Below are positions 46,330 to 55,305 of a DNA stretch of 64,000 bases, piece after piece. The stretch is taken from contig NZ_LVYV01000004.1 of NCBI RefSeq assembly GCF_001618955.1, positions 1-64,000 on the forward strand, given 5' to 3'. The DNA comes from Tardiphaga robiniae. Its GTDB lineage: Bacteria; Pseudomonadota; Alphaproteobacteria; Rhizobiales; Xanthobacteraceae. How positions within the stretch are numbered: the stretch's first letter is position 1; each line of letters starts with the position of its first letter. The position numbers and the translations under genes were made by a program. The notes below the pieces were generated by a model. That model made no database searches. It saw nothing but the letters and a program-made list of their open reading frames with translations, and was not told where the DNA came from.

Positions 46330-46905
46330 ATGACCGTCCCACAGGGAACCGCCAGCCTGCCGGCCGTAGCGAGCGGAAACCTCGCACGTTATTACCTCGT
46401 CCGCGGCATCGTCGCGGCGGCCTGGGTGGCAGCCGCCTTCACCGTTGGCGTCTCGTCGCCCGGGGCCGCCGCCATCCTGCTGGTCAGCTATCCCGCCTGG
46501 GATGCACTTGCGAACTGGTTCGATGCCCAGGGCAGCGGCGGCTTGCTGGCCAATCCCTCGCAGGCGCTGAATGTGGTGGTTAGTCTCATTGCCGCACTGG
46601 CGGTGGCCATCGCCTTGCGCACGGGGATGAATGCCGTACTCGCGGTGTTTGGCGTCTGGGCGGCATTGGCGGGCCTCGCGCAACTGGTCACCGGCATCAG
46701 GCGCTGGCGTGTATTCGGCGCGCAGTGGGCGATGATCCTGAGCGGTGCACAATCGACCGCGGCCGGCGCCTTCTTCGTCAAGCAGGCTGGCGGCGCCAAA
46801 GTGCCGACGATCGTGGATATCGCGCCCTATGCCGGTTTCGGCGCCTTCTATTTCCTGGTGTCGGCGCTGTGGTTGATCTTCGCGAACCGCCGACGCGCGG
46901 TCTGA
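46330..46905 (+). CDS. DUF308/HdeD-like membrane protein
   Basis: 191 residues with about six membrane helices (YYLVRGIVAAAWVAAAF; AAILLVSYPAWDALAN; ALNVVVSLIAALAVAIAL; VLAVFGVWAALAGLAQL). The pattern fits the HdeD/DUF308 family of acid- or stress-related membrane proteins. The ATG follows CGGAGA. Divergent from OhrR with twin operators between, so organic-peroxide control is likely. Confidence 0.72.
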   Translation: MTVPQGTASLPAVASGNLARYYLVRGIVAAAWVAAAFTVGVSSPGAAAILLVSYPAWDALANWFDAQGSGGLLANPSQALNVVVSLIAALAVAIALRTGMNAVLAVFGVWAALAGLAQLVTGIRRWRVFGAQWAMILSGAQSTAAGAFFVKQAGGAKVPTIVDIAPYAGFGAFYFLVSALWLIFANRRRAV

Positions 46906-47045
46906 TCCCGCGAGGGTGCCGATGATGCCGGCCAGCATCATCGGTGGCCTCTGTGGATGATCGCGGATTTACTGTCAGCCGCTGCTGCCTGATCTGCTAG
47001 TCAGGTGAGAACGACGATCACTCCTGGCAGGCACGGCGACATCTC

Positions 47046-47393
47046 ATGGCCATCACCATCTACGGCATCAAGAATTGCGACACGATGAAGAAAGCGCGCG
47101 GCTGGCTCGACAGCCATGGCGTCGCCTACAGCTTCCATGACTACAAGGCCGAGGGCATCGACAAGGCGCGGCTGCAGCGCTGGGCCAAGGAGGTCGGCTG
47201 GGAGACGCTGCTCAATCGCGCTGGCACCACCTTCCGCAAGCTCGATGACGCTGCCAAAGAAGGTCTGAACGAGAGCCGTGCGATCGCGCTGATGCTCGAG
47301 CAGCCCTCAATGATCAAGCGGCCTGTGCTCGATCTTGGCGGCAAGCTTGTGGTTGGCTTCAAGCCGGAGATTTACGCAAAAGACGTAAAATAG
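47046..47393 (+). CDS. ArsC/Spx-family reductase (YffB-like)
   Basis: 115 residues. Thioredoxin-like fold with single active Cys in YGIKNCDTMKKARGWLD, then TTFRKLDDAAKEGL and PSMIKRPVLDLGGKLVVGF. This is the YffB/ArsC-like glutathione-dependent thiol reductase branch. The second motif residues of arsenate reductase are only partly present, so arsenate is unlikely to be the substrate. Confidence 0.9.
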   Translation: MAITIYGIKNCDTMKKARGWLDSHGVAYSFHDYKAEGIDKARLQRWAKEVGWETLLNRAGTTFRKLDDAAKEGLNESRAIALMLEQPSMIKRPVLDLGGKLVVGFKPEIYAKDVK

Positions 47394-47396
47394 CGA

Positions 47397-48179
47397 TCAG
47401 TCGATCTCGACGACGTCGCCGGCTGCGAGCCGGTGCGGCGCACGATAGGACAGGCTGCGATCGATCACGGCGCGGAGTTTCGGCACCGGCACGCTGTGAT
47501 GGCCGCGCATCAGATTTTTGATTTCGAATCCACCGTCCTCGCTGATTGTCTTGAGCGACGCGATGATGTGTGTGACGCCGTCGCCTGATGAGAACGGCAT
47601 CAGCATCCGCTCATAGGCGACAACACGACCGTTGACATCGTTGATCATCGAGACGGTGTAAGTCGGCAACTCGCGTGCGATGCATTCATGATAGGCCGGC
47701 AGCACGACAGGACCGAGGATCGGGCCGAGATAGTCGTCGAGATAGCGGCCCTTGCCGGTGGTACCATAGGCGCTTGCCATGCGGGTGCCGTTGCTATCGA
47801 TGATGAGCCGCGGCGGTGCCGTGCTGTGATCAACAATGTAGTCGACGAGATCAGGACGTTCCTCGTCCATCCGCTCCGGGCGATAGTCTGTGACGTCGGG
47901 CAGGGCCTGTTGCGACGCATAGAGCCGCAGCCAGCAGTTCAGCAGATCGCGCTGCCGAATGGACTTCACCACGGACGCGTCGGCGCTCTGGAAGTCCACG
48001 GCAACGATCCCCTTGATATCGATCGAGGGTAGTATGGGCACAGCGAGCAAATAATCAATGAATGCGGGAAGTCGTCTCGCAATACAATTAACGGGCGATT
48101 TGCAAAGCTCCTTTGCGGCGCAAACAGGTGGCGCGTTCTGCACGGTGGACCGGTCGCAGGCGGACTCTGCTTTCTGCAT
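47397..48179 (-). CDS. PAS-like (PAS_5 type) protein
   Basis: 260 residues at most; the true start may lie up to 55 residues downstream because the N-terminal part is compositionally odd (many Cys, few conserved-looking residues). The core (LLNCWLRLYASQQALPDVTD, then PRLIIDSNGTRMASAYGT, followed by YLDDYLG) resembles PAS_5 domains found alone in alphaproteobacteria. The C-terminus after residue 220 is of unknown type. Function unknown; convergent with the YffB-like gene. Confidence 0.62.
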   Translation of the reverse strand: MQKAESACDRSTVQNAPPVCAAKELCKSPVNCIARRLPAFIDYLLAVPILPSIDIKGIVAVDFQSADASVVKSIRQRDLLNCWLRLYASQQALPDVTDYRPERMDEERPDLVDYIVDHSTAPPRLIIDSNGTRMASAYGTTGKGRYLDDYLGPILGPVVLPAYHECIARELPTYTVSMINDVNGRVVAYERMLMPFSSGDGVTHIIASLKTISEDGGFEIKNLMRGHHSVPVPKLRAVIDRSLSYRAPHRLAAGDVVEID

Positions 48180-48389
48180 GCGCCGGGGGCTAACTGTCTA
48201 CGACTAAGGGCGAAGTTGGTGCGACAGGCAGTCCACCCAATTCTGCCGCATTGCACCTTGCGTTCGCCGTCGCGTTGACGGCATATTCGCGCCACTCGAT
48301 GTGGCCGTGCGGGGATGACTTTCAGTTTTCCCCGAAATGCGGCTGCGCAAAAAGTTGGCCACTGGCGGAGACACGCGCCGGGAAGGTCG

Positions 48390-49160
48390 ATGGGGGAAAT
48401 TTGCTTGACCGATGAGTTCATTCTCGAAACCAACGGATTGACCAAGGAATTTGCGGGCTTTTTCGCAGTCCGCGATGTCAGTCTCAAAGTTCGCCGCGGC
48501 ACCATTCACGCATTGATCGGCCCTAACGGCGCCGGCAAGACGACGTGTTTCAATCTGCTAACCAAGTTCATGCAGCCGTCCGCCGGCCAGATTTTCTACA
48601 AGGGCAAGGACATTACCGCGACGGCGCCTGCCGACGTGGCGCGCCTTGGCCTCGTACGTTCGTTCCAGATCTCCGCGGTGTTTCCGCATCTGACGGCGCT
48701 GGAGAATGTCCGTGTTGCACTGCAGCGTCAGCATGGATCGTCGTTCGACTTCTGGCGCTCCAAGAGCGTGCTGGACCAGTACAATCAGCGCGCGGCCGAA
48801 CTGCTCGACGATGTCGGCCTCAACGAATTTGCCAATACGCCCGCCGTGGAAATGCCCTATGGCCGCAAGCGGGCATTGGAGATCGCCACCACGCTGGCGC
48901 TCGATCCCGAGATGATGCTGCTTGACGAACCGATGGCCGGCATGGGCCACGAGGACATCGACAAGATCGCCGCGCTGATCAAGCGCATCTCGGCGAAGTA
49001 CACCATCCTGATGGTCGAACATAACCTGAGCGTCGTGTCCAATCTCTCCGACATCATTACCGTTCTGACTCGCGGAAAGGTTCTTGCGGAAGGCAGCTAT
49101 GCCGACCTGACCAAGGACGAACGCGTCAAGGAAGCATATCTGGGAGCCGGGCATGACTGA
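48390..49160 (+). CDS. livG: ABC transporter ATPase, LivG type
   Basis: 256 residues. Energises the liv-type importer. Walker A is IGPNGAGKTT, followed by signature VEMPYGRKRALEIATTLALDP (the LivG form of the C-loop) and Walker B MMLLDEPMAGM; switch His lies in MVEHNLSVV. A TTG at 48405 with GGGGGA upstream is an alternative start. The gene overlaps livF by 8 bp. First gene of the livG-livF-SBP-SBP-livH-livM cluster. Confidence 0.93.
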   Translation: MGEICLTDEFILETNGLTKEFAGFFAVRDVSLKVRRGTIHALIGPNGAGKTTCFNLLTKFMQPSAGQIFYKGKDITATAPADVARLGLVRSFQISAVFPHLTALENVRVALQRQHGSSFDFWRSKSVLDQYNQRAAELLDDVGLNEFANTPAVEMPYGRKRALEIATTLALDPEMMLLDEPMAGMGHEDIDKIAALIKRISAKYTILMVEHNLSVVSNLSDIITVLTRGKVLAEGSYADLTKDERVKEAYLGAGHD

Positions 49161-49899
49161 GACCACAATGGCCGCACCGGCAAAGACCGCAGCGACCGGC
49201 AATCCCGTTCTCACCGTCGAGAATCTGGAAGCGTGGTATGGCGAGTCGCACATTCTCCACGGCATCAATTTCAACGTGAAGTCGGGCGAAGTCGTCACGT
49301 TGCTCGGTCGCAACGGCGCCGGCAAGACCACGACGCTGAAGTCGATTATGGGCATCATCGGCAAGCGCACTGGCTCGATAAAATTCGAAGGCAACGAGAT
49401 CATCAAGACCTCGTCGGACAAGATCGCGAAGCAGGGCATCGCATTCTGCCCGGAAGAACGTGGCATCTTCTCCAGCCTCGACGTGCGCGAGAATCTGATG
49501 CTGCCGCCCACCATTCGCCCGGGCGGGTTGTCGCTGGATCAGATCTTCGAGCTGTTTCCAAACTTGAAAGAACGTCTCAACAGCCAGGGGACCAAACTCT
49601 CCGGCGGTGAGCAGCAGATGCTGGCGATCGGTCGCATCCTGCGCACCGGCGCGCGCTTCCTGATGCTGGACGAGCCGACCGAGGGTCTCGCGCCTGTCAT
49701 CATCCAGCAGATCGGCCACACCATCGCGCGGCTGAAGTCGGAAGGCTTCACGATCCTCCTGGTCGAACAGAATTTCCGTTTTGCGGCCACGGTAGCGGAT
49801 CGCTACTACATCGTCGAACACGGCAAGATCATCGATGGCTTCGCCAATTCGGAGCTGTCGGCGAATATGGACAAGCTGCATACATATCTCGGCGTCTGA
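49153..49899 (+). CDS. livF: ABC transporter ATPase, LivF type
   Basis: 248 residues. Walker A is LGRNGAGKTTT, signature KLSGGEQQMLAIGR, Walker B FLMLDEPTEGLAP, switch His replaced in VEQNFR as is usual in LivF. Pairs with LivG on the LivH/LivM permease. The start overlaps livG; the binding-protein genes follow after 82 bp that probably hold a further promoter. Confidence 0.93.
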   Translation: MTETTMAAPAKTAATGNPVLTVENLEAWYGESHILHGINFNVKSGEVVTLLGRNGAGKTTTLKSIMGIIGKRTGSIKFEGNEIIKTSSDKIAKQGIAFCPEERGIFSSLDVRENLMLPPTIRPGGLSLDQIFELFPNLKERLNSQGTKLSGGEQQMLAIGRILRTGARFLMLDEPTEGLAPVIIQQIGHTIARLKSEGFTILLVEQNFRFAATVADRYYIVEHGKIIDGFANSELSANMDKLHTYLGV

Positions 49900-49981
49900 T
49901 TTCGAATAACGATCATAATAATAACGGAACGGCACAACGGTCCGAACAATCAAAACACAATCGATAGGGAGCAAGTCTAAA

Positions 49982-51205
49982 ATGTTGAAGGACAAGTTTT
50001 CTGCGTCGCTGCTCGTCATTGCGATGACGCTGGGCGCGGGCTCGATCGCGGTTGCACAGGACAAGGTCGCGAAGATCGGCGTGCTGAACGACCAGTCGGG
50101 TCTTTATGCCGACGTGACCGGTCCGGGTTCGGTGGTCGCGGCCCAAATGGCCGTGGAGGACTCCGGGCTCCTGGCCAAGGGCTGGAAGATCGACGTTCTG
50201 ATCGGCGATCACCAGAACAAGCCCGACATCGGTTCCAACATCGCGCGTCAATGGTTCGACGTCGAAAAGGTCGATGTTATCGCCGATGTGCCGACGTCGT
50301 CGGTGGGTCTTGTGGTCAACAATATCGTCAAGGAAAAGAACGGCGTCTATCTGAACTCGGGATCGGGCACCTCCGACCTCTCCAACGCGCAGTGCTCGCC
50401 GAACACCATTCACTGGGCTTACGATACCTATCAGCTCGCCAATGGCACCGGCTCCGCCATGGTCAAGAACGGTGGTGACACCTGGTTCTTCCTGACCGCG
50501 GACTACGCCTTCGGCACCGCACTGGAGCGCGACACCACCAACGCCGTCACGGCGAAGGGCGGCAAGATCATCGGCAGCGTCCGGCCGCCGCTCAACACAG
50601 CGGACTTTTCGTCGTTCCTGCTGCAGGCGCAGGCGTCCAAGGCCAAGGTGATCGGCCTCGCCAATGCCGGCGGCGACACCATCAACTCGATCAAGCAGGC
50701 GTCGGAATTCGGTATCATCAAGGGCGGGCAGAAATTGGCTGGCCTCTTGATGTTCATCACCGACATCCATGCGCTCGGACTGCCGGTCGCCAATGGTCTG
50801 AGCTTTACCGAGACGTTCTATTGGGATCTCAACGACGGCACGCGCGGGTTCTCCAAGCGCTTCCAGGCGCGTATGAAGAACAAGAACATGCCGACCACCG
50901 TGCAGGCCGGCGTTTATTCGTCCCTGATCCATTATTTCAAGACGCTCGACGCCATGGGCGGCAACCCCCATGACGGCCTGAAGATCATCAATGCGATGAA
51001 GGCGGCTCCGACCGATGACATCATCTTCGGCAAGGGCACCATTCAGCCGAACGGGCGCAAGCTGCATCCGGCCTATCTGTTCGAGGTAAAGAAGCCTGAG
51101 GAGTCGAAGGGACCGTGGGATTACTACAAGCTGGTGGCGACCATTCCCGCCGACCAGGCCTTTACGCCGCTCGACAAGAGCGCCTGTCCGCTCCTGAAGA
51201 AGTAA
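49982..51205 (+). CDS. Periplasmic binding protein of the liv-type importer (copy 1)
   Basis: 407 residues with signal peptide (SASLLVIAMTLGAGSIAVAQ). Type I periplasmic binding fold: IGVLNDQSGLYADVTGPGSV, KNGVYLNSGSGTSDLS. A tandem paralogue follows 43 bp downstream with the same order of motifs and high identity, so the two arose by duplication. Similar binding proteins in this family bind branched-chain or aromatic ligands; the ligand here is unknown. Confidence 0.93.
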   Translation: MLKDKFSASLLVIAMTLGAGSIAVAQDKVAKIGVLNDQSGLYADVTGPGSVVAAQMAVEDSGLLAKGWKIDVLIGDHQNKPDIGSNIARQWFDVEKVDVIADVPTSSVGLVVNNIVKEKNGVYLNSGSGTSDLSNAQCSPNTIHWAYDTYQLANGTGSAMVKNGGDTWFFLTADYAFGTALERDTTNAVTAKGGKIIGSVRPPLNTADFSSFLLQAQASKAKVIGLANAGGDTINSIKQASEFGIIKGGQKLAGLLMFITDIHALGLPVANGLSFTETFYWDLNDGTRGFSKRFQARMKNKNMPTTVQAGVYSSLIHYFKTLDAMGGNPHDGLKIINAMKAAPTDDIIFGKGTIQPNGRKLHPAYLFEVKKPEESKGPWDYYKLVATIPADQAFTPLDKSACPLLKK

Positions 51206-51248
51206 GTGAACCTTCGCAACTTTTCATAGTGTCCATTGTGAGGAAGTC

Positions 51249-52469
51249 ATGAGAAATACGATCTCTGCTGCACTTCTCGGTACGGCCCTTTCGCTGGCCA
51301 TGGCAGGCATTGCCATGGCGCAGGACAAGACCGTCAAGATCGGTTCGCTCAGCGATCAGTCCGGCCTTTACGCCGATCTGGGCGGGCCGGGCTCGACGCT
51401 TGCTGCCCAAATGGCGGCCGAGGATTCCGGTCTGATGGCCAAGGGCTGGAAGATCGACATCATCTCCGGCGATCACCAGAACAAGCCGGATATCGGCTCC
51501 AACATCGCGCGGCAGTGGTTCGACGTCGACAAGGTCGACACCATCGTTGACGTGCCGAATTCCGGCGTGGCATTGGCGGTGAACAACATCGTCAAGGAAA
51601 AGAACGGCGTCTATATCAATTCGGGCGCTGCAACCTCGGATCTCACCAATGCGCAGTGTTCGCCGAACACCGTGCACTGGACCTACGATACCTATATGCT
51701 TGCGCATTCGACCGGGCAGGCGATGGTGAAGGCCGGCGGCGACAGCTGGTTCTTCCTCACGGCCGACTACGCCTTCGGTGCCGCGCTCGAACGCGATACC
51801 ACGGAAGTGGTCAAGGCCAGTGGCGGCAAGGTGGTCGGCGGCGTCAAGCACCCGCTCAACACCGCGGACTTCTCGTCCTTCCTGCTGCAGGCGCAGTCGT
51901 CGAAGGCCAAGGTCATCGGTCTGGCCAATGCCGGCGGCGACACCACCAATTCGATCAAGCAGGCGGCCGAATTCGGCATCGCCAAGGGCGGTCAGAAGCT
52001 CGCCGCGCTCCTGCTGTTCATCACCGACGTCAAGGCGATCGGTCTCGAAACCGCGCAGGGCCTCAGCTTCACCGAGACCTTCTACTGGGACCTGAACGAC
52101 AAGACTCGCGACTTCTCCAAGAAGTTCGCGGCGCGCATGAAGAACGGCGCTCCGCCGTCGATGGTGCAGGCGGGCGTGTATGCCGGCTTGATCCACTACT
52201 TCAAGGCGCTGGAAGCGCTCGGCAGCAATCCGCATGATGGCGCGAAGATCGTTGCCAAGATGAAGGAATTGCCGACCGATGATCCGCTGTTCGGGCAGGG
52301 CAAGATCGAAGCCAATGGCCGCAAGATTCACCCAGGCTATCTGTTCGAAGTGAAGAAGCCGTCGGAATCGAAGGCGCCGTGGGATTTCTACAAGCTTGCC
52401 GGTACCGTGCCAGCCGATCAGGCCTTCACACCGATCGAGAAGAGCACCTGCGCGCTGCTGAAGAAATAA
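51249..52469 (+). CDS. Periplasmic binding protein of the liv-type importer (copy 2)
   Basis: 406 residues, tandem paralogue of the gene before it (shared blocks include HPLNTADFSSFLLQAQ and SFTETFYWDLND, and both end in LLKK). Signal peptide cleaved after AMA-Q. Differences in the presumed pocket (for example INSGAATSDLT against LNSGSGTSDLS) suggest a shifted ligand range. Followed by a perfect hairpin before livH. Confidence 0.93.
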   Translation: MRNTISAALLGTALSLAMAGIAMAQDKTVKIGSLSDQSGLYADLGGPGSTLAAQMAAEDSGLMAKGWKIDIISGDHQNKPDIGSNIARQWFDVDKVDTIVDVPNSGVALAVNNIVKEKNGVYINSGAATSDLTNAQCSPNTVHWTYDTYMLAHSTGQAMVKAGGDSWFFLTADYAFGAALERDTTEVVKASGGKVVGGVKHPLNTADFSSFLLQAQSSKAKVIGLANAGGDTTNSIKQAAEFGIAKGGQKLAALLLFITDVKAIGLETAQGLSFTETFYWDLNDKTRDFSKKFAARMKNGAPPSMVQAGVYAGLIHYFKALEALGSNPHDGAKIVAKMKELPTDDPLFGQGKIEANGRKIHPGYLFEVKKPSESKAPWDFYKLAGTVPADQAFTPIEKSTCALLKK

Positions 52470-52474
52470 GACCG

Positions 52475-52505
52475 TTGACCCGGCAGCGTCACGCTGCCGG
52501 GTCAA
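52475..52505 (+). terminator. Intra-operon hairpin between binding protein and permease genes
   Basis: TTGACCCGGCAGCG / CGCTGCCGGGTCAA is a perfect 14-bp stem with a 3-nt loop, 6 bp after the binding-protein stop and 31 bp before livH. Only short T runs follow, so partial termination or mRNA-end protection is more likely than full termination. It would give more binding protein than permease. Confidence 0.65.
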
Positions 52506-52535
52506 TACTTTCCTGCGATAAGAGTTGAGAACAAC

Positions 52536-53411
52536 ATGTCGATCAATCTACAGGCCCTGTCTGCGCAATTGCTGGTCGGACTCATCAACGGCTCGTTCTA
52601 TGCGCTGTTAAGTCTCGGCCTCGCCGTGATCTTCGGCATGCTGAACATCATCAATTTCGCCCACGGCGCCGTCTATATGATGGGGGCCTTCGCGGCTTAC
52701 TTCCTCCTGAACATCGCCGGCATCGGATACTGGCCGGCGCTGATCCTGGCGCCGCTGGCGGTCGGCCTGTTCGGCATGGTGATGGAACGCACCATGCTGA
52801 AATGGATCGCCAATCTCGACCATCTCTATGGACTGCTGCTGACCTTCGGTCTGGCGCTGATCATCCAGGGCGTGTTCCAGAATTACTTCGGCTCATCGGG
52901 GCTGCCTTACGCGATTCCGGATGCGCTCAAGGGCGGCATGAATCTCGGCTTCATGTTCCTGCCGATCTATCGCGGCTGGGTCGTCATCTTCTCGCTGGTG
53001 ATCTGTATCGCGACCTGGTTCCTGATCGAGCGCACACGGCTCGGCGCTTACCTGCGCGCGGCGACGGAAAACCCGACGCTGGTCCGCGCTTTCGGCATCA
53101 ACGTGCCGCTGATGATCACACTGACCTACGGTCTCGGCGTCGGTCTGGCGGCACTCGCTGGCGTGCTGTCGGCGCCGATCAACCAGGTCCGCCCGCTGAT
53201 GGGCGCCGACCTGATCATCGTCGTGTTCGCGGTCGTCGTGATCGGCGGCATGGGCTCGATCATGGGCTCCATCATCACCGGTTTTGCCCTCGGCATCATC
53301 GAGGGTCTGACCAAGTATTTTTACCCCGAGGCCTCCAACACTGTCGTCTTCGTGCTGATGGTGCTGGTGCTCCTTGTGAAACCTTCCGGACTGACGGGAC
53401 GGGCTGCCTGA
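52536..53411 (+). CDS. livH: Branched-chain amino-acid-type ABC permease, LivH
   Basis: 291 residues with about eight membrane helices. The start QLLVGLINGSFYALLSLGLA and the central motif LGAYLRAATENPTLVRAFGIN (EAA-like loop contacting the ATPase) are typical of LivH. Followed 1 bp later by livM. Confidence 0.94.
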   Translation: MSINLQALSAQLLVGLINGSFYALLSLGLAVIFGMLNIINFAHGAVYMMGAFAAYFLLNIAGIGYWPALILAPLAVGLFGMVMERTMLKWIANLDHLYGLLLTFGLALIIQGVFQNYFGSSGLPYAIPDALKGGMNLGFMFLPIYRGWVVIFSLVICIATWFLIERTRLGAYLRAATENPTLVRAFGINVPLMITLTYGLGVGLAALAGVLSAPINQVRPLMGADLIIVVFAVVVIGGMGSIMGSIITGFALGIIEGLTKYFYPEASNTVVFVLMVLVLLVKPSGLTGRAA

Positions 53412-53412
53412 T

Positions 53413-54381
53413 ATGACAACGATCACTGAAAACGCCATTCCGTCACCCCGTCGCACCGTCAAAGACGAGATGGTCGCCTTTGCGATCATGACCGCGCTGT
53501 TGCTGGTCGTGCCGCTCACTGGCGTCTATCCGTTCTTCGTGATGCAGGCGCTTTGCTTCGCGCTACTCGCCTGTGCGTTCAACCTCCTGATCGGTTACGG
53601 CGGTCTGTTGTCGTTCGGCCACGCGATGTTCCTGGGCACCGCCGGCTACTGCACGGCGCATGCGCTGAAGGTCTGGGGCCTGACGCCCGAGTTGGGCATT
53701 ATCGTCGGTGTCGTCGCGGCCGCCGCGCTGAGCGTCATCACTGGTCTGATCGCCATTCGTCGCCAGGGCATCTATTTCGCCATGATCACGCTGGCGCTGT
53801 CGCAGCTCCTGTACTTCGTCTATCTGCAGACGCCGTTCACCCATGGTGAAGACGGCATCCAGGGCATTCCGCAGGGCGTTCTGTTCGGCCTGTTCAACCT
53901 GTCGAAGCCGATCACGCTGTATTACGTGATCCTCGCCGGCTTCACGCTGGGCTTCCTGATCATCTACCGCGCCATCAACTCGCCGTTCGGCGAGGTGCTC
54001 AAGGCGATCCGCGAGAACGAGCCGCGTGCGGTGTCGCTCGGCTACAAGACCGACCAGTATAAGCTCCTGGCCTATATTCTGTCCGGCACGCTGGCGGGCT
54101 TCGCCGGCGCGCTCAAGGTGTTCGTGGCGCAGAACGCCTCACTCACCGACGTGCACTGGACCATGTCCGGTGAAATCGTGCTGATCACGCTCGTCGGCGG
54201 CCTCGGCACGCTGTTCGGGCCGGTGGTCGGCGCCTTCGTCATCATTGCCATGCAGCAATATCTCGCTGGCTTCGGCCAGTGGGTGACGGTGATCCAGGGC
54301 GTGATCTTCGTGGTCTGCGTGCTGACCTTCCGCCGCGGCGTCATCGGCGAAATCGCGCATTACTTCAAGCGGTCGCTGTAG
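53413..54381 (+). CDS. livM: Branched-chain amino-acid-type ABC permease, LivM
   Basis: 322 residues, about ten membrane helices. Family features: LLIGYGGLLSFGHAMFLG, AINSPFGEVLKAIRENEPRA (ATPase-contact loop) and GGLGTLFGPVVGAFV. It ends GVIGEIAHYFKRSL. A diverged copy of this last stretch reappears at 55082 after the methyltransferase gene. Confidence 0.94.
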   Translation: MTTITENAIPSPRRTVKDEMVAFAIMTALLLVVPLTGVYPFFVMQALCFALLACAFNLLIGYGGLLSFGHAMFLGTAGYCTAHALKVWGLTPELGIIVGVVAAAALSVITGLIAIRRQGIYFAMITLALSQLLYFVYLQTPFTHGEDGIQGIPQGVLFGLFNLSKPITLYYVILAGFTLGFLIIYRAINSPFGEVLKAIRENEPRAVSLGYKTDQYKLLAYILSGTLAGFAGALKVFVAQNASLTDVHWTMSGEIVLITLVGGLGTLFGPVVGAFVIIAMQQYLAGFGQWVTVIQGVIFVVCVLTFRRGVIGEIAHYFKRSL

Positions 54382-54385
54382 TTCG

Positions 54386-55060
54386 TTGGCGTCCTACTTC
54401 TCCGACCCGGAGGCGGCGCGCTATGCGGAAGGCCCGGTGCGGCAGGTGCCGGGCTTCCTCGGCCTGCAGCAGATGGCGGGTATCCTCCTTGCGGAACGAA
54501 CGCCGGACGACGCCCATGTGCTCGTGCTCGGAGCAGGCGGCGGGCTGGAGCTGAAGGCATTCGCGGAGACGCAGCCCGGATGGCGCTTTTGCGGCGTGGA
54601 TCCGTCGGCCGAGATGCTCGGATTGGCCAAGCGCACGCTGGGTCCGCTCGCATCACGTGTCGACCTCCATGAGGGCTATATCGACAGCGCGCCCGAGGGG
54701 CCGTTCGATGCGGCGACGTGCCTCCTGACCCTGCATTTTATCCCGGAGGAGGAGCGTCGACGCACGCTGGCCGAGGTGCACCGGCGGCTCAAGCCAAGCG
54801 CTCCCTTCGTCGTCGCCCACCATAGCTTTCCCCAGCACGACGGAGAGAAGGCCAGATGGCTGTCCCGCTATGCAGCTTTTGCGGCGGCGTCCGGCGTATC
54901 CGCCGCCAATGCGGAGAACGCGATCTCGGCGATCGGCGAGCGCTTGCCGCTGTTGTCACCGGAACAGGACGAAGCTCTGTTGCGGGATACCGGCTTCGCC
55001 GACGTCGCTTTGTTCTATGCGGGGTTCACGTTCAGGGGCTGGGTCGCCTACAAGGCGTAG
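54386..55060 (+). CDS. Class I SAM-dependent methyltransferase
   Basis: 224 residues with a TTG start 5 bp after the livM stop. SAM motif I is HVLVLGAGGGLELKAFA, then FCGVDPSAEMLGLAKR, LHEGYIDSAPEGPFDAATCL and LKPSAPFVVAHHSF. Substrate unknown. It sits between livM and a diverged second livM 3' end, so it looks like a later insertion into the end of the liv operon and would be transcribed with it. Confidence 0.88.
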   Translation: MASYFSDPEAARYAEGPVRQVPGFLGLQQMAGILLAERTPDDAHVLVLGAGGGLELKAFAETQPGWRFCGVDPSAEMLGLAKRTLGPLASRVDLHEGYIDSAPEGPFDAATCLLTLHFIPEEERRRTLAEVHRRLKPSAPFVVAHHSFPQHDGEKARWLSRYAAFAAASGVSAANAENAISAIGERLPLLSPEQDEALLRDTGFADVALFYAGFTFRGWVAYKA

Positions 55061-55081
55061 CGCCGTCAACGGGGTTGGGCC

Positions 55082-55139
55082 GACCTTCCGCCGCGGCGTC
55101 ATTGACGAAATCGCTTATTACTTCAAGCACTCGCTCTAA
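55082..55139 (+). pseudogene. Remnant duplicate of the livM 3' end
   Basis: Translates in frame to TFRRGVIDEIAYYFKHSL followed by TAA. This matches the true livM terminus (TFRRGVIGEIAHYFKRSL, TAG) with three residue changes and about eight base changes in 58. It has no start and is detached from any reading frame of its own. Confidence 0.88.
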
Positions 55140-55305
55140 TCCAGGCACTGCCTCAGGAAAAGCAGGCTGTCATAAAGCGGTGGATGACCGGGTCTAAAAG
55201 GTGTGCGATTGCTCGCCTTGGTCGGAAATGCTTTATGACATTCGTGTGACGGGAGCCGCGAGCCGGGTCCGGTCACTGCGTTTTCCCGAAGACCTGGATG
55301 ATCCT

